A program made the translations under genes and the position numbers. A stretch of DNA of 64,000 nucleotides. It comes from Dyella_B sp035503745 (GTDB taxonomy: Bacteria > Pseudomonadota > Gammaproteobacteria > Xanthomonadales > Rhodanobacteraceae). The notes under the pieces were generated by a model that was not told the origin of the DNA, did no database searches, and saw only the letters and a list, made by a program, of their open reading frames with translations. Shown piece after piece: positions 6,890 to 14,800 of this stretch; position 1 is the first letter of the stretch; each line of letters starts with the position of its first letter. The stretch is taken from assembly GCF_035503745.1 (NCBI RefSeq), contig NZ_DATJTC010000011.1:248001-312000 (forward strand), in the 5' to 3' direction.

Positions 6890-8194
6890 CTAGCGCCGGC
6901 GTCGCTTGTGATGCGGCGCGCTGGCCGGCGGATCGCTTTCGACGCCGGCCCAATCCACGTGCGGCAGGCCGAACATGGTGTCGAACACCATCGGCATCAG
7001 GTCGGTGCCGATCGCGCCGGGCGAGTTCCACATCGACACCATGCCGACGTGGTACTTCGGAAAGAAGGCGATCATGGTGCGATAGCCCTCCACCGCGCCC
7101 GCGTGGAAGACCATGGTTTCGCCGCCATAGGTGAACACGCGCCAGCCAAGTGCATAGCTGGCCGAGGTCAGCCGCGCTCGCCGCCAGGGCGCTTCGCGCA
7201 TTTCTTCCGGCGTGGGCACGCCCGGGGTGTGCAGGAAATCCAGCAGCGACTGCGGCAGCACATCCTGGCGTCCGCCCATCTGCGCGATCAGCCATAGCTC
7301 CATGTCGTGCAGGCTGGCATTCACGCCGGCCGCCGGTGCTACGCGGTAATAGGCTTCGTTGGGATCGAACGGCGTCCAGCCGTGCGCGCCGTTGGGACGG
7401 TGCGGACGTGCCCAGCTCTTGCTGCTTTCCAGCGCCTCGCGACCGTAGCTGGCGTTGGTCATGCCCAGCGGAAAGAACAGGCGCCTGTCGACCTGGTGAT
7501 AGAAGAAGTCGCCGGTCTCGGCGTAGATCAAGTCGCCGATCAGGCTGAAGGCTACATTCTGGTAGCCGTAGCACTCGCCGACGCCGCAGGTGAGGTTGAC
7601 CTCGTCGAGCTTGCGCACCAGCTCTTCATACGGGATGTTGTCTTCCAGCATCTGATCGTAGGTGTTGTGCGGCAGGCCCAGACGCTGGCCGAGGATGTCC
7701 TGGACGGTGGCCGCTTCGGATGCTTGGGCATCCTTGAGCTGGAAGAACGGCAGCACGTTGGCAAGCTTGGTGTTCCAGCTGAAGCGTCCGTCATCGACCA
7801 GCAGGCCGGTCAGCGCGGTCGCGAATGCCTTGGACAGCGAGGCCAGCCGGAACACCGTGTCGGCGGTGACCGGCTGCTGGGTGGACGTATCGGTGTAGCC
7901 GATCTCGCGTTCGTACGCCACCTTGTCATCGACTACCACGGCAGTGGCCAAGCCCGCGACCTCGTTGCGTTGCGCGACCGTGTCGAGCCAGTGTGAATAG
8001 GCATCCAGCGCGGCTTTCACGCGATCGGGGGGAATGGTGGTGGTGGCGTCCAGATCCGTCGCGTCGTGCTGCGCCGGATGCGCGAGGGGACCGGTCCGGC
8101 GAACAGGCGCCGCCCGCGCCGGCGACGCGCTGGCCAATACGGCGATCAGGCCCAGGGTGCCGGCCATCAAAAGGGAAGGCTTACGGAACTGCAT
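6890..8194 (-). CDS. Exported serine hydrolase, beta-lactamase/class C-like family
   Basis: A 434-residue protein of the beta-lactamase/DD-peptidase-like (class C, S12-type) superfamily. A signal peptide ends near Ala-Arg-Ala (about residue 28), so the enzyme is exported. The catalytic SxxK is Ser119-Leu-Ser-Lys122, and the second motif YxN is Tyr211-Gln-Asn213. The third motif, KTG in lactamases, is replaced by His364-Ala-Gly366, as in many esterase and peptidase members of the superfamily. Substrate is unknown: D-aminopeptidase, esterase or peptidoglycan hydrolase are all possible, and a true beta-lactamase is less likely. The C-terminus is short, basic and probably disordered (HHKRRRR). 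No operon partner is evident. Confidence 0.8.
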   Translation of the reverse strand: MQFRKPSLLMAGTLGLIAVLASASPARAAPVRRTGPLAHPAQHDATDLDATTTIPPDRVKAALDAYSHWLDTVAQRNEVAGLATAVVVDDKVAYEREIGYTDTSTQQPVTADTVFRLASLSKAFATALTGLLVDDGRFSWNTKLANVLPFFQLKDAQASEAATVQDILGQRLGLPHNTYDQMLEDNIPYEELVRKLDEVNLTCGVGECYGYQNVAFSLIGDLIYAETGDFFYHQVDRRLFFPLGMTNASYGREALESSKSWARPHRPNGAHGWTPFDPNEAYYRVAPAAGVNASLHDMELWLIAQMGGRQDVLPQSLLDFLHTPGVPTPEEMREAPWRRARLTSASYALGWRVFTYGGETMVFHAGAVEGYRTMIAFFPKYHVGMVSMWNSPGAIGTDLMPMVFDTMFGLPHVDWAGVESDPPASAPHHKRRRR

Positions 8195-8386
8195 GCTACT
8201 CCGCGTACTACGGGCGTGCGGCCACGCCTCGGGTCATCAAGCTCAGAGGCATCTTCCATGACGGGGACAGCCGATTTTGCTGCACTTCGGACATCGCCAC
8301 AACGCTGGACGGCGATTTGCGAAGCGGGCTCTCGCCAGGGGTTCAGTTTGCGCGTGGCCGACCATCCTGTGCTTACGGCCGGCGAC

Positions 8387-10000
8387 TTATGTCGCCAGCG
8401 TCAGCGCCGCCGCCCGCTCGGCGATCATGACCGTGGGCGCATGGGTGTTGCCGCTGGGCAGCGCCGGCATCACCGAGGCATCGACCACGCGCAGGCCCGC
8501 GATGCCGTGGACACGCAGTTCGCTGTCTACCACCGCGTGGCCATCCCTGCCCATGCGGCAGGTACCTACGGGGTGATAGATGGTTTCGGCCTTGCGCCGG
8601 ATGAAGGCTTCCCACTGCGCATCGTTCTGCGGCGCCATTTCGGGAAAAACCGGCTTGCCGCGATAAGCGTCGAAGGCGGGCTGGGCGAGAATGTCGCGGG
8701 AAAGTTTGGCCGCCTCGATCATGCGCGCCAGGTCGTGTCCTTCCGGATCGCTCAGGTAGCCGGCGTGGATGGCGACAGGCGTCGCCGGATCGACCGAACG
8801 CAGGCGCAGGCGGCCACGGCTGCGCGGATGCAGGTAGCACGCGTGCAAGGTGTAGCCGTTGCCCGGCAGGCGGTGGCGGCCGTGGTTGTCCAACAGTGCC
8901 GGCACAAAGTGGAACTGGATGTCGCAACGCGCATCGGTGGCCAGGCGGCTGCGCACGAAGCCGCCCGACTCGGCCACGTTCGACGTGCCCGGGCCGTCGC
9001 GATGGCGCAGATAGCGCCAACCGGCGGCCAGCTCGTTGAGATGGTCGTAGGTGATGTTTTGCGTGCAGCCAACCAGCGTGCAGATGTCCAGGTGATCCTG
9101 CAACCCCGCGCCTACGCCCGGCAGGTCCAGGCACGGCGTGATGCCGTGTTCGCGCAGGTGATCGGCGGGGCCGATGCCCGAGAGCATCAGCAGCTGCGGC
9201 GAGTTGATCGCACCGGCGGCGAGCAGGACTTCACCCGCGCGCACCTGTTCGCTGCGACCGCGCCCTTGCAGCCGTACGCCCACGGCGCGCCCTTGTTCGA
9301 GCACGATGCCTGTCACGTATGCGCGGGTGCGTACGTGCAGGTTCGGGCGCGATTGCGCCGGGCGCAGGAACGCGACCGCCGCCGAGCAGCGCGCGCCGTT
9401 GCGCTGCGTTACCTGGTAAAAGCCGAAACCGGCCTGCTCGGCGCCATTGAAGTCGGCGTTGCGGCCCCAGCCCGCGCTCGCGCCGGCTTCGATCAGCGCG
9501 GCCGAAAGCGGGTTGTGGTGGCGCAGGTCCGACACGCCCAGCAAACCCCCATGCGCGTGCCACGCATTCACGCCGCGCGTGTTGTCCTCGCTGTGCAGGA
9601 ACCACGGCAGCACCTGCGGCCACGACCAGCGCATGTCGCCGGTGGCGTGCGCCCAGGCGTCGTAGTCGGCCGGGACGCCGCGCACGTAGCACATCGCGTT
9701 GATCGAACTGGAGCCGCCAAGCGTCTTGCCGCGCGGCCACCACAAGCGGCGCTGTTGCAGGGCCGGTTCGGGTTCGGTGTCGTAGTTCCAGTTGAGGCGG
9801 CGGTTGTTGGCCAGGCGAGCGATGCCCGCAGGCATGTGGATCAGCGGGTTCCAGTCGGAACTGCCCGCTTCCAGCAGCAGCACCCGTTTGCCCGGATGCG
9901 CGCTCAGGCGATGGGCAAGCACGCAGCCGGCGGAGCCTGCCCCAACGATCACGTAGTCGTAGTCCACCGCTTCCCCCGCCGGTTGCCGTCGTGGTGTCAT
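8387..10000 (-). CDS. GMC-family FAD oxidoreductase (choline dehydrogenase-like)
   Basis: Flavin-dependent alcohol dehydrogenase or oxidase of the glucose-methanol-choline family, 537 residues. The FAD-binding GAGSAGC motif lies near the N-terminus. The two family signatures are present (PRGKTLGGSSSINAMCYVRG and GAINSPQLLMLSGIGP), and the C-terminal catalytic region has the His of IYHPVGTCRMG and the Asn-His pair of SGNTHAPT. Length and motifs match BetA-type choline dehydrogenases and AlkJ-type alcohol dehydrogenases; the substrate cannot be told apart. An in-frame extension of 21 codons would run into the divergent transporter gene, so the ATG at 10000 is preferred. The gap to that divergent gene is only about 35 bases, so their promoters must overlap. 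Confidence 0.88.
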   Translation of the reverse strand: MTPRRQPAGEAVDYDYVIVGAGSAGCVLAHRLSAHPGKRVLLLEAGSSDWNPLIHMPAGIARLANNRRLNWNYDTEPEPALQQRRLWWPRGKTLGGSSSINAMCYVRGVPADYDAWAHATGDMRWSWPQVLPWFLHSEDNTRGVNAWHAHGGLLGVSDLRHHNPLSAALIEAGASAGWGRNADFNGAEQAGFGFYQVTQRNGARCSAAVAFLRPAQSRPNLHVRTRAYVTGIVLEQGRAVGVRLQGRGRSEQVRAGEVLLAAGAINSPQLLMLSGIGPADHLREHGITPCLDLPGVGAGLQDHLDICTLVGCTQNITYDHLNELAAGWRYLRHRDGPGTSNVAESGGFVRSRLATDARCDIQFHFVPALLDNHGRHRLPGNGYTLHACYLHPRSRGRLRLRSVDPATPVAIHAGYLSDPEGHDLARMIEAAKLSRDILAQPAFDAYRGKPVFPEMAPQNDAQWEAFIRRKAETIYHPVGTCRMGRDGHAVVDSELRVHGIAGLRVVDASVMPALPSGNTHAPTVMIAERAAALTLAT

Positions 10001-10035
10001 GCTAGTCTTGCGCGGCCCCACGCTGGAAGCCACCA

Positions 10036-11343
10036 GTGAGCTTGTCCTCCTCCGCCGTTGCACGCCAAGACGCCACGCCGATCGTGTCGGCGCTCGCGTT
10101 CTTTTTCATCCTCACCGCTTACTACATCGTGCGACCGGTGCGCGATCAATTGAGCGGCGCGGTAGGGTCGTCGCAATTGCCGTTGTTCTACGCGGCCACG
10201 CTGGCGGCGATGCTGCTGTTGACGCCGGTGTTCGGCGCGCTGGTGGCGCGTTTCCCGCGCCGCCGCCTGCTGGGCTGGAGCTACTGTTTCTTCATCGTAT
10301 GCCTGCTCGGCTTCATGCCCGCGTTCCTCGCGCAGGACCGCATCGGCGCACGCACGCTGGGCGTGGCGTTTTTTGTCTGGGTGAGCGTGTTCAACCTGTT
10401 CGTCGTGTCGCTGTTCTGGAGCTTCATGGCCGATGTCTACGACAGCCGGCGCGCGCGCGAGGTGTTTCCGCTGATCGCGCTGGGCGGCATGGCCGGTGCG
10501 GTGTTCGGGCCGCTGATTACCAGCGCGCTGGTCGGCGTGTTGGGCGTTGCGCCCTTGTTGCTCGTCTCGGCCGCGATGCTTGGCGTTGCGCTGATGCTGT
10601 TGCTGGGCATCTCGGCGGAGAGGGCGCAGGGCGGCGCCACCGAGCAACCCATCGGCGGATCGCTGTGGGAAGGTGTCCGCGAATTGTGGTCCAGCCCGTT
10701 CCTGCGCTTCATGGCCATCCTGATGCTGCTGGGCGACGGCATCGGTACGCTCGCCTACGCACTGGTCGCCGATTACGCCAAGGCGCACCTGACTTCCAGC
10801 ATCTCGCGTACGGCCTTCTATGCGCATATCGATCTGGCCGTGAACGGGCTGGGCGCGTGCCTGCAACTGACCTTGACGCGCCTGCTGCTGATTCGCCGCG
10901 GCGTGTTGTGGGCGGTGGTGGTGCCGATGCTGGTCAACCTGGCCTTGATGCTGTTTGCCGTGGCGAGCGGTCACGCCCAGTTCTCGGTAATGGGTTACAG
11001 CATGCCGTATCTGGCGATCGTGATGATCGGCTCGCGCGGTTTCATGTACGGCATGACCAAGCCCGCATCGGATGCGCTGTATACGCGCGTGCCGCGCGAG
11101 ATGCGCTACAAGGGCAAAAACTTCGTCGAGACCGCGGTGTGGCGCCTGGGCGACCTGCTGGTCACCAGCAGCGTCACCGCGCTGGAAGGGCTTGGTATTG
11201 CGCTTGGGCGCATTGCGCTGATCGGCGCGGGCGCGGCGTTGCTCGCAACCTGGGTGGCGCGCAAGGCCGCCACCGCCCCGGAGCTTGCGCCGGAAGAAAA
11301 CGGCGCATCCATGCCGGATGCGCACGCGGTAAAAGAAGCCTGA
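10036..11343 (+). CDS. MFS-like 12-helix membrane transporter
   Basis: A 435-residue polytopic inner-membrane protein with about twelve hydrophobic helices. It starts at a GTG preceded by GGAAG six bases upstream. The N-terminus (ILTAYYIVRPVRDQLSG) and the pattern VSLFWSFMADVYD resemble the major-facilitator/NTT-like permeases that include ATP:ADP translocase relatives (COG3202). Many free-living bacteria encode such proteins with no known substrate. A Pro/Glu-rich cytoplasmic tail ends the protein. It is divergent from the GMC oxidoreductase and convergent with the CBS protein gene, which starts its stop codon only 3 bases away. Function as nucleotide exchanger is not claimed. Confidence 0.75.
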   Translation: MSLSSSAVARQDATPIVSALAFFFILTAYYIVRPVRDQLSGAVGSSQLPLFYAATLAAMLLLTPVFGALVARFPRRRLLGWSYCFFIVCLLGFMPAFLAQDRIGARTLGVAFFVWVSVFNLFVVSLFWSFMADVYDSRRAREVFPLIALGGMAGAVFGPLITSALVGVLGVAPLLLVSAAMLGVALMLLLGISAERAQGGATEQPIGGSLWEGVRELWSSPFLRFMAILMLLGDGIGTLAYALVADYAKAHLTSSISRTAFYAHIDLAVNGLGACLQLTLTRLLLIRRGVLWAVVVPMLVNLALMLFAVASGHAQFSVMGYSMPYLAIVMIGSRGFMYGMTKPASDALYTRVPREMRYKGKNFVETAVWRLGDLLVTSSVTALEGLGIALGRIALIGAGAALLATWVARKAATAPELAPEENGASMPDAHAVKEA

Positions 11344-11346
11344 CGC

Positions 11347-11775
11347 TCAGCTGGTGATGTAGCGCTGCAACTGGTCGATCTGCTCGGCCTGCGCGCTGAT
11401 CACTTCCTTGACCAGGTCGCCGATCGAGATCACGCCCAGTACGCGGCTGCCTTGCAGCACCGGAAGATGGCGGATGCGGCTGTCGGTGCAAAGGCGCATG
11501 CAGTCAAATACATCCGTATCGGGCGTCACGGTCAGCGCGGGGCTGCTCATGATCTCGGAGACGGCGGTCTGCGCGGACGAGCGTCCCTGCAGAATCACCT
11601 TGCGAGCGTAGTCGCGTTCGGAAACGATGCCCACCAGCTGTTCGCCGCGCATCACCAGCAGCGCGCCGACGCGGCGCTCGGCCATATGCTTGATCGCTTC
11701 CAGTACGGGCGCTTCGGGCGCGACGGCGAAGATGTCGTGGCCCTTCGTTTCCAGCAAGTGCTTGACCTGACGCAT
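11347..11775 (-). CDS. CBS-domain pair protein
   Basis: A 142-residue protein made of two CBS domains (about residues 8-65 and 73-130), the adenosyl-ligand-binding modules that usually regulate a partner. Typical segments are LVGIVSERDYARKVI and VLGVISIGDLVKEV. The ATG used here has a GGAGG Shine-Dalgarno six bases upstream; a start nine codons earlier lacks one. Stand-alone CBS proteins of this size are widespread and their targets are mostly unknown. It lies just downstream of the glycosyltransferase gene on the same strand. Confidence 0.88.
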   Translation of the reverse strand: MRQVKHLLETKGHDIFAVAPEAPVLEAIKHMAERRVGALLVMRGEQLVGIVSERDYARKVILQGRSSAQTAVSEIMSSPALTVTPDTDVFDCMRLCTDSRIRHLPVLQGSRVLGVISIGDLVKEVISAQAEQIDQLQRYITS

Positions 11776-11820
11776 GCCAAACCTCCCCGACGGCCGCAGC
11801 ATGGCCGCGTGGCGCCCAGT

Positions 11821-12801
11821 TTAGCGCTGCTCGGTGGCGGGGGTGTGAAGTGTGCCTGATGCGTCGGCCGGCTGCCCGGGCAACTGCGCCTCTTCGATGA
11901 AATACAGCGGGCGCTGTTTGCTTTCGTTGTAGTTGCGGCCCAGGTATTCGCCGATCACGCCCAGCGCCAGCAACTGGATGCCGCCCAGGAACAGCACCAT
12001 CACCATCAGGCTTGGATAGCCAGGCACGGGATTGCCGAGCAACAGCGTCTTGATCAGCACCTTCAGGCCCAGCAGGAAGGCCACTATCGAGGCCGCCATT
12101 CCCGTCCATGTCGCCAGCCGCAGTGGGGCGCCGGAAAAGGAGGTAATGCCCTCGATGGCAAATTGGGCCAGGCGCCAGTAATTCCACTTCGTCTGGCCGG
12201 CCTTGCGCGGATCGCGCAGATAGCTGACCGAGGTTTGCCGGTAACCGATCCAGGCGAACAGGCCCTTCATAAAACGCTGCCGCTCGCGCAACTGCGCCAG
12301 CGCCTTGAGTGCGCGGCGCGAGAGCAGGCGGAAGTCGCCGGTGTCGCGCGGCACGGGGACGTCCGACATCAGCTCCATGGTGCGGTAGAACGCGGCGGCG
12401 GTGAACCGCTTGAAGCCGGTCTCGCCGGCGCGAGCCGCGCGGGTGGCGTACACCACGTCGTAGCCGGCCTGCCACTGCGCGACCAGTTGCGGGATCAGTT
12501 CGGGTGGATCCTGCAGGTCCGCGTCGATCACCACGGCGGCGTCCGCCTCGACATGGTCGAGCCCGGCGGTGAGTGCGATCTCCTTGCCGAAATTGCGCGA
12601 CAGCTTCAGCGCGCCCACGCGTGCGTCCGCGGCGGCAAGCGATTGGGCGATGGCCCAGGTGTCGTCGCCGCTGCCATCGTCGACATACAGCACGTTGCAC
12701 TGCAGCGAAAGCGTGTCCAGCACCGCGCACAGGCGCTGGTGGAAGACCGCCAGTACTTCCGATTCATTGTAGGCAGGGACAACGACAGTGAGCGTGGGCA
12801 T
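11821..12801 (-). CDS. Membrane-anchored family 2 glycosyltransferase
   Basis: A GtrB/ArnC/DPM1-type glycosyltransferase of 326 residues that probably moves a sugar from a nucleotide donor to polyprenyl phosphate at the inner membrane. The GT-A fold motifs are present: VVVPAYNES at the N-terminus, DDGSGD (about 41-46), the metal-binding DADLQDPPE (about 94-102), and DTGDFRLLSRRA. Two membrane helices follow (about 232-254 and 268-292), as in that family, and the tail GEYLGRNYNESKQRP is characteristic. It might glycosylate lipopolysaccharide, teichoic-like glycans or lipid A; no partner flippase is adjacent. Confidence 0.85.
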   Translation of the reverse strand: MPTLTVVVPAYNESEVLAVFHQRLCAVLDTLSLQCNVLYVDDGSGDDTWAIAQSLAAADARVGALKLSRNFGKEIALTAGLDHVEADAAVVIDADLQDPPELIPQLVAQWQAGYDVVYATRAARAGETGFKRFTAAAFYRTMELMSDVPVPRDTGDFRLLSRRALKALAQLRERQRFMKGLFAWIGYRQTSVSYLRDPRKAGQTKWNYWRLAQFAIEGITSFSGAPLRLATWTGMAASIVAFLLGLKVLIKTLLLGNPVPGYPSLMVMVLFLGGIQLLALGVIGEYLGRNYNESKQRPLYFIEEAQLPGQPADASGTLHTPATEQR

Positions 12802-12884
12802 GCATGGGATCCGTGGCGGCCAGGGCTGATGTTAGGGCCACGCCCATAGTGTAAACAGGCCCTGGCGTGGGAAAGCCTGCGCGG

Positions 12885-13637
12885 TCAGCGCCGCCGTCCG
12901 CTGCGCGTGTCGCGCGGCGGCTGATGGCTGTCCAGATAGGCCGGGCCGCCCAGCTGGTCCATCTGCTGCTCGATCCAGCGGCTGCGCTCCAGCACGTAGT
13001 CGCTGGGACGGTCGACGTGGAAGCGGTCGGGATTGGGCAGCACCGCCGCCAGCCGGGCCGCCTGCGCCGGACCCAGCCGGTCGGGCGTGGTGTGGAAAAA
13101 GTCTTCGCTGGCCGCACCCACGCCGTAGATGCCGTCGCCGAGCTGGGCGATGTTCATGTATATCTCCAGGATGCGTCGCTTGGGCCAGGTCAATTCGATC
13201 AGCACCGTGAAATACGCTTCCAGCCCCTTGCGCACGAAACTGCGTCCATTCCACAGGAACAGGTTCTTCGCCGTCTGCTGGCTGATCGTGCTGGCGCCGC
13301 GCAGGCGCTTGCCGTCATCGGCGGCATCTATCGCGTTCTGGATGGAATCGAAGTCGAAGCCGTGGTGGAACGGAAATTTCTGGTCTTCGCCGGCCACCAT
13401 CGCAATCGGCACCCATGGCGAGATGCGCGACCACGGTACCCAATGGTGCTGCAGATGAAACCCCCGCTCGCCGTGGATCGCGGCATCGAGCTGCCGTTCC
13501 AGCATCACCGCCGAAGTCAGCGGCGGCACAAAGCGCAGCACCAGCACGGCCAGCCAGGTCAGCGCCAGCCACGACACCGCCACGATGCCGGCATAACGCA
13601 GCAGACGGCGAAATGAGGGAAGATGAACCATGGCCAC
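12885..13637 (-). CDS. mtgA: Monofunctional peptidoglycan glycosyltransferase
   Basis: GT51 enzyme that polymerises lipid II into glycan strands at the periplasmic face. It is 250 residues long with one N-terminal membrane anchor (about 14-36) and lacks a transpeptidase domain. The catalytic glutamate is Glu84 in AGEDQKFPFHHGFD, and the other GT51 motifs are intact (GASTISQQTAKNLFLW, RKGLEAYFTVLIE, KRRILEIYMN). An ATG two codons later (13631) is an equally possible start. It is transcribed away from hslO, with a structured inverted repeat in the gap between them. Confidence 0.93.
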   Translation of the reverse strand: MAMVHLPSFRRLLRYAGIVAVSWLALTWLAVLVLRFVPPLTSAVMLERQLDAAIHGERGFHLQHHWVPWSRISPWVPIAMVAGEDQKFPFHHGFDFDSIQNAIDAADDGKRLRGASTISQQTAKNLFLWNGRSFVRKGLEAYFTVLIELTWPKRRILEIYMNIAQLGDGIYGVGAASEDFFHTTPDRLGPAQAARLAAVLPNPDRFHVDRPSDYVLERSRWIEQQMDQLGGPAYLDSHQPPRDTRSGRRR

Positions 13638-13665
13638 GCCATCGAGAAAGCCCGGCGCAGTATAA

Positions 13666-13767
13666 GAGCCTGTCTACGATCTCTGCGTGGCCTTCATGGT
13701 GCCTCAAGACCGCTCAGACACCATCCGCAAGGCCAGTGCGGGCCACGCAGAGATCGTAGACGGGCGC
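13666..13767. repeat. Long imperfect inverted repeat, about 100 bp
   Basis: Two perfect 21-base arms lie in opposite orientation: GTCTACGATCTCTGCGTGGCC at 13672-13692 (given here as arms of 21 at its ends, GTCTACGA to GCGTGGCC) and its reverse complement at 13741-13761. Similarity extends outward (GCCT/GCCC) and inward (CCTT/AAGG, ATGGTG/CACCAT). The element could fold into one long stem-loop. It sits between the divergent mtgA and hslO genes and resembles a REP or MITE-type element; no second copy was noticed in the window. Confidence 0.75.
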
Positions 13768-13847
13768 TAACGGCGGTGGCCTTGGGCTATTGTGCGCAGC
13801 ATGGCCCGTCCCCATCTTGCGCCATCAGGTTTGACGAGGTAGTCGAA

Positions 13848-14741
13848 GTGGAAACCGTGCTAGTGGAAGATGTGCTGCATCGCTTTTTGCTTGAACGCGC
13901 CGGCGTGCGCGGCGTGATCGTGCGCCTGGGGCCGGCCTGGCGCGAAGTGGCGGGCCGTGCCCCCTACCCTGCGCCGCTGCGCGAGCTGCTGGGACAATCG
14001 CTGGCGGCCAGCGCTTTGCTGACCGGCAACATCAAGCTCGATGGCGCGCTTTCCATCGAACTGAAAAGCACCGGCGCGCTGCGCTTGCTGTTTGCCGAAT
14101 GCTCCGACACCGGCCGCCTGCGCGGCCTGGCGCGCTGGCAGGATCCGCTGCCCGAAACGCTGGCGCTGGGCGATCTGCCCGGCGCCATCATGGCCATCAC
14201 CATCGGCCACGCCGAACGCGGACAGCGCTACCAGGGCCTGGTCGACCTGCGTCATCCGGAGCTGGCCGGTGCGCTGGAAAATTATTTTCAGCAATCGGAG
14301 CAATTGCCGGCGCGCATCGTGCTTGCGGCGGACGGCGAAAGTGCCGTAGGCCTGATGCTGCAAAAGCTGCCCGGCGAAGGCGGCCGCGACGCCGTGCACG
14401 ACGAGGATGCCTGGCCGCGCATCGAGCACCTCACCGCCACCCTGGGTCGCGACGAACTGCTGGCCACGCCGCCGGAGCAGCTGCTTTATCGTCTTTATCA
14501 CGAAGAAACGGTGCGCCTGTTCAAGCCGCGCCCGTTGGCATTTGGCTGCAGTTGTTCGCGCGAGCGCGTGGTGGCGATGCTGCGCTCCCTGGGTCGCGAC
14601 GAGGTCGAGGCCACGCTGCAAGCGCATCACGGCACGATCGAGGTCACGTGCGAATTCTGCGCGCGCGCCTACCACTTCGACCGGGTGGATGCGGAGCATT
14701 TTCTCAGCGGCAACACGGCATCGTCCTCGACGGTGCAGTGA
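13848..14741 (+). CDS. hslO: Redox-regulated chaperone Hsp33
   Basis: Hsp33, a cytoplasmic holdase activated by oxidation. The product from the chosen start has 297 residues, normal for the family. The N-terminal domain begins VEDVLHRFLLERAGVRGVIVRLG. The C-terminal redox switch is complete: CSC in FGCSCSRERV and CEFC in VTCEFCARAYHF, four cysteines that bind zinc when reduced. There is no suitable ATG. The GTG at 13848 has GAGG eight bases upstream; two further GTG codons follow within 15 bases and cannot be excluded. The frame stays open far upstream but runs through the inverted repeat and has no family similarity there. Confidence 0.92.
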   Translation: METVLVEDVLHRFLLERAGVRGVIVRLGPAWREVAGRAPYPAPLRELLGQSLAASALLTGNIKLDGALSIELKSTGALRLLFAECSDTGRLRGLARWQDPLPETLALGDLPGAIMAITIGHAERGQRYQGLVDLRHPELAGALENYFQQSEQLPARIVLAADGESAVGLMLQKLPGEGGRDAVHDEDAWPRIEHLTATLGRDELLATPPEQLLYRLYHEETVRLFKPRPLAFGCSCSRERVVAMLRSLGRDEVEATLQAHHGTIEVTCEFCARAYHFDRVDAEHFLSGNTASSSTVQ

Positions 14742-14800
14742 GCCGAGGGCGGTTCACGCGCTTGGCGTAACAGGCTCTGGCGTGAACGGATCAAGGGCGG

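Noticed and set aside
8066..10039. 657-codon plus-strand frame opposite the GMC oxidoreductase gene
   Set aside because: No domain signature; both GMC signatures are present on the minus strand.
12820..12865. Inverted repeat CCAGGGC/GCCCTGG between the glycosyltransferase and mtgA genes
   Set aside because: Only 7 bp with a large loop, within chance expectation for this base composition.
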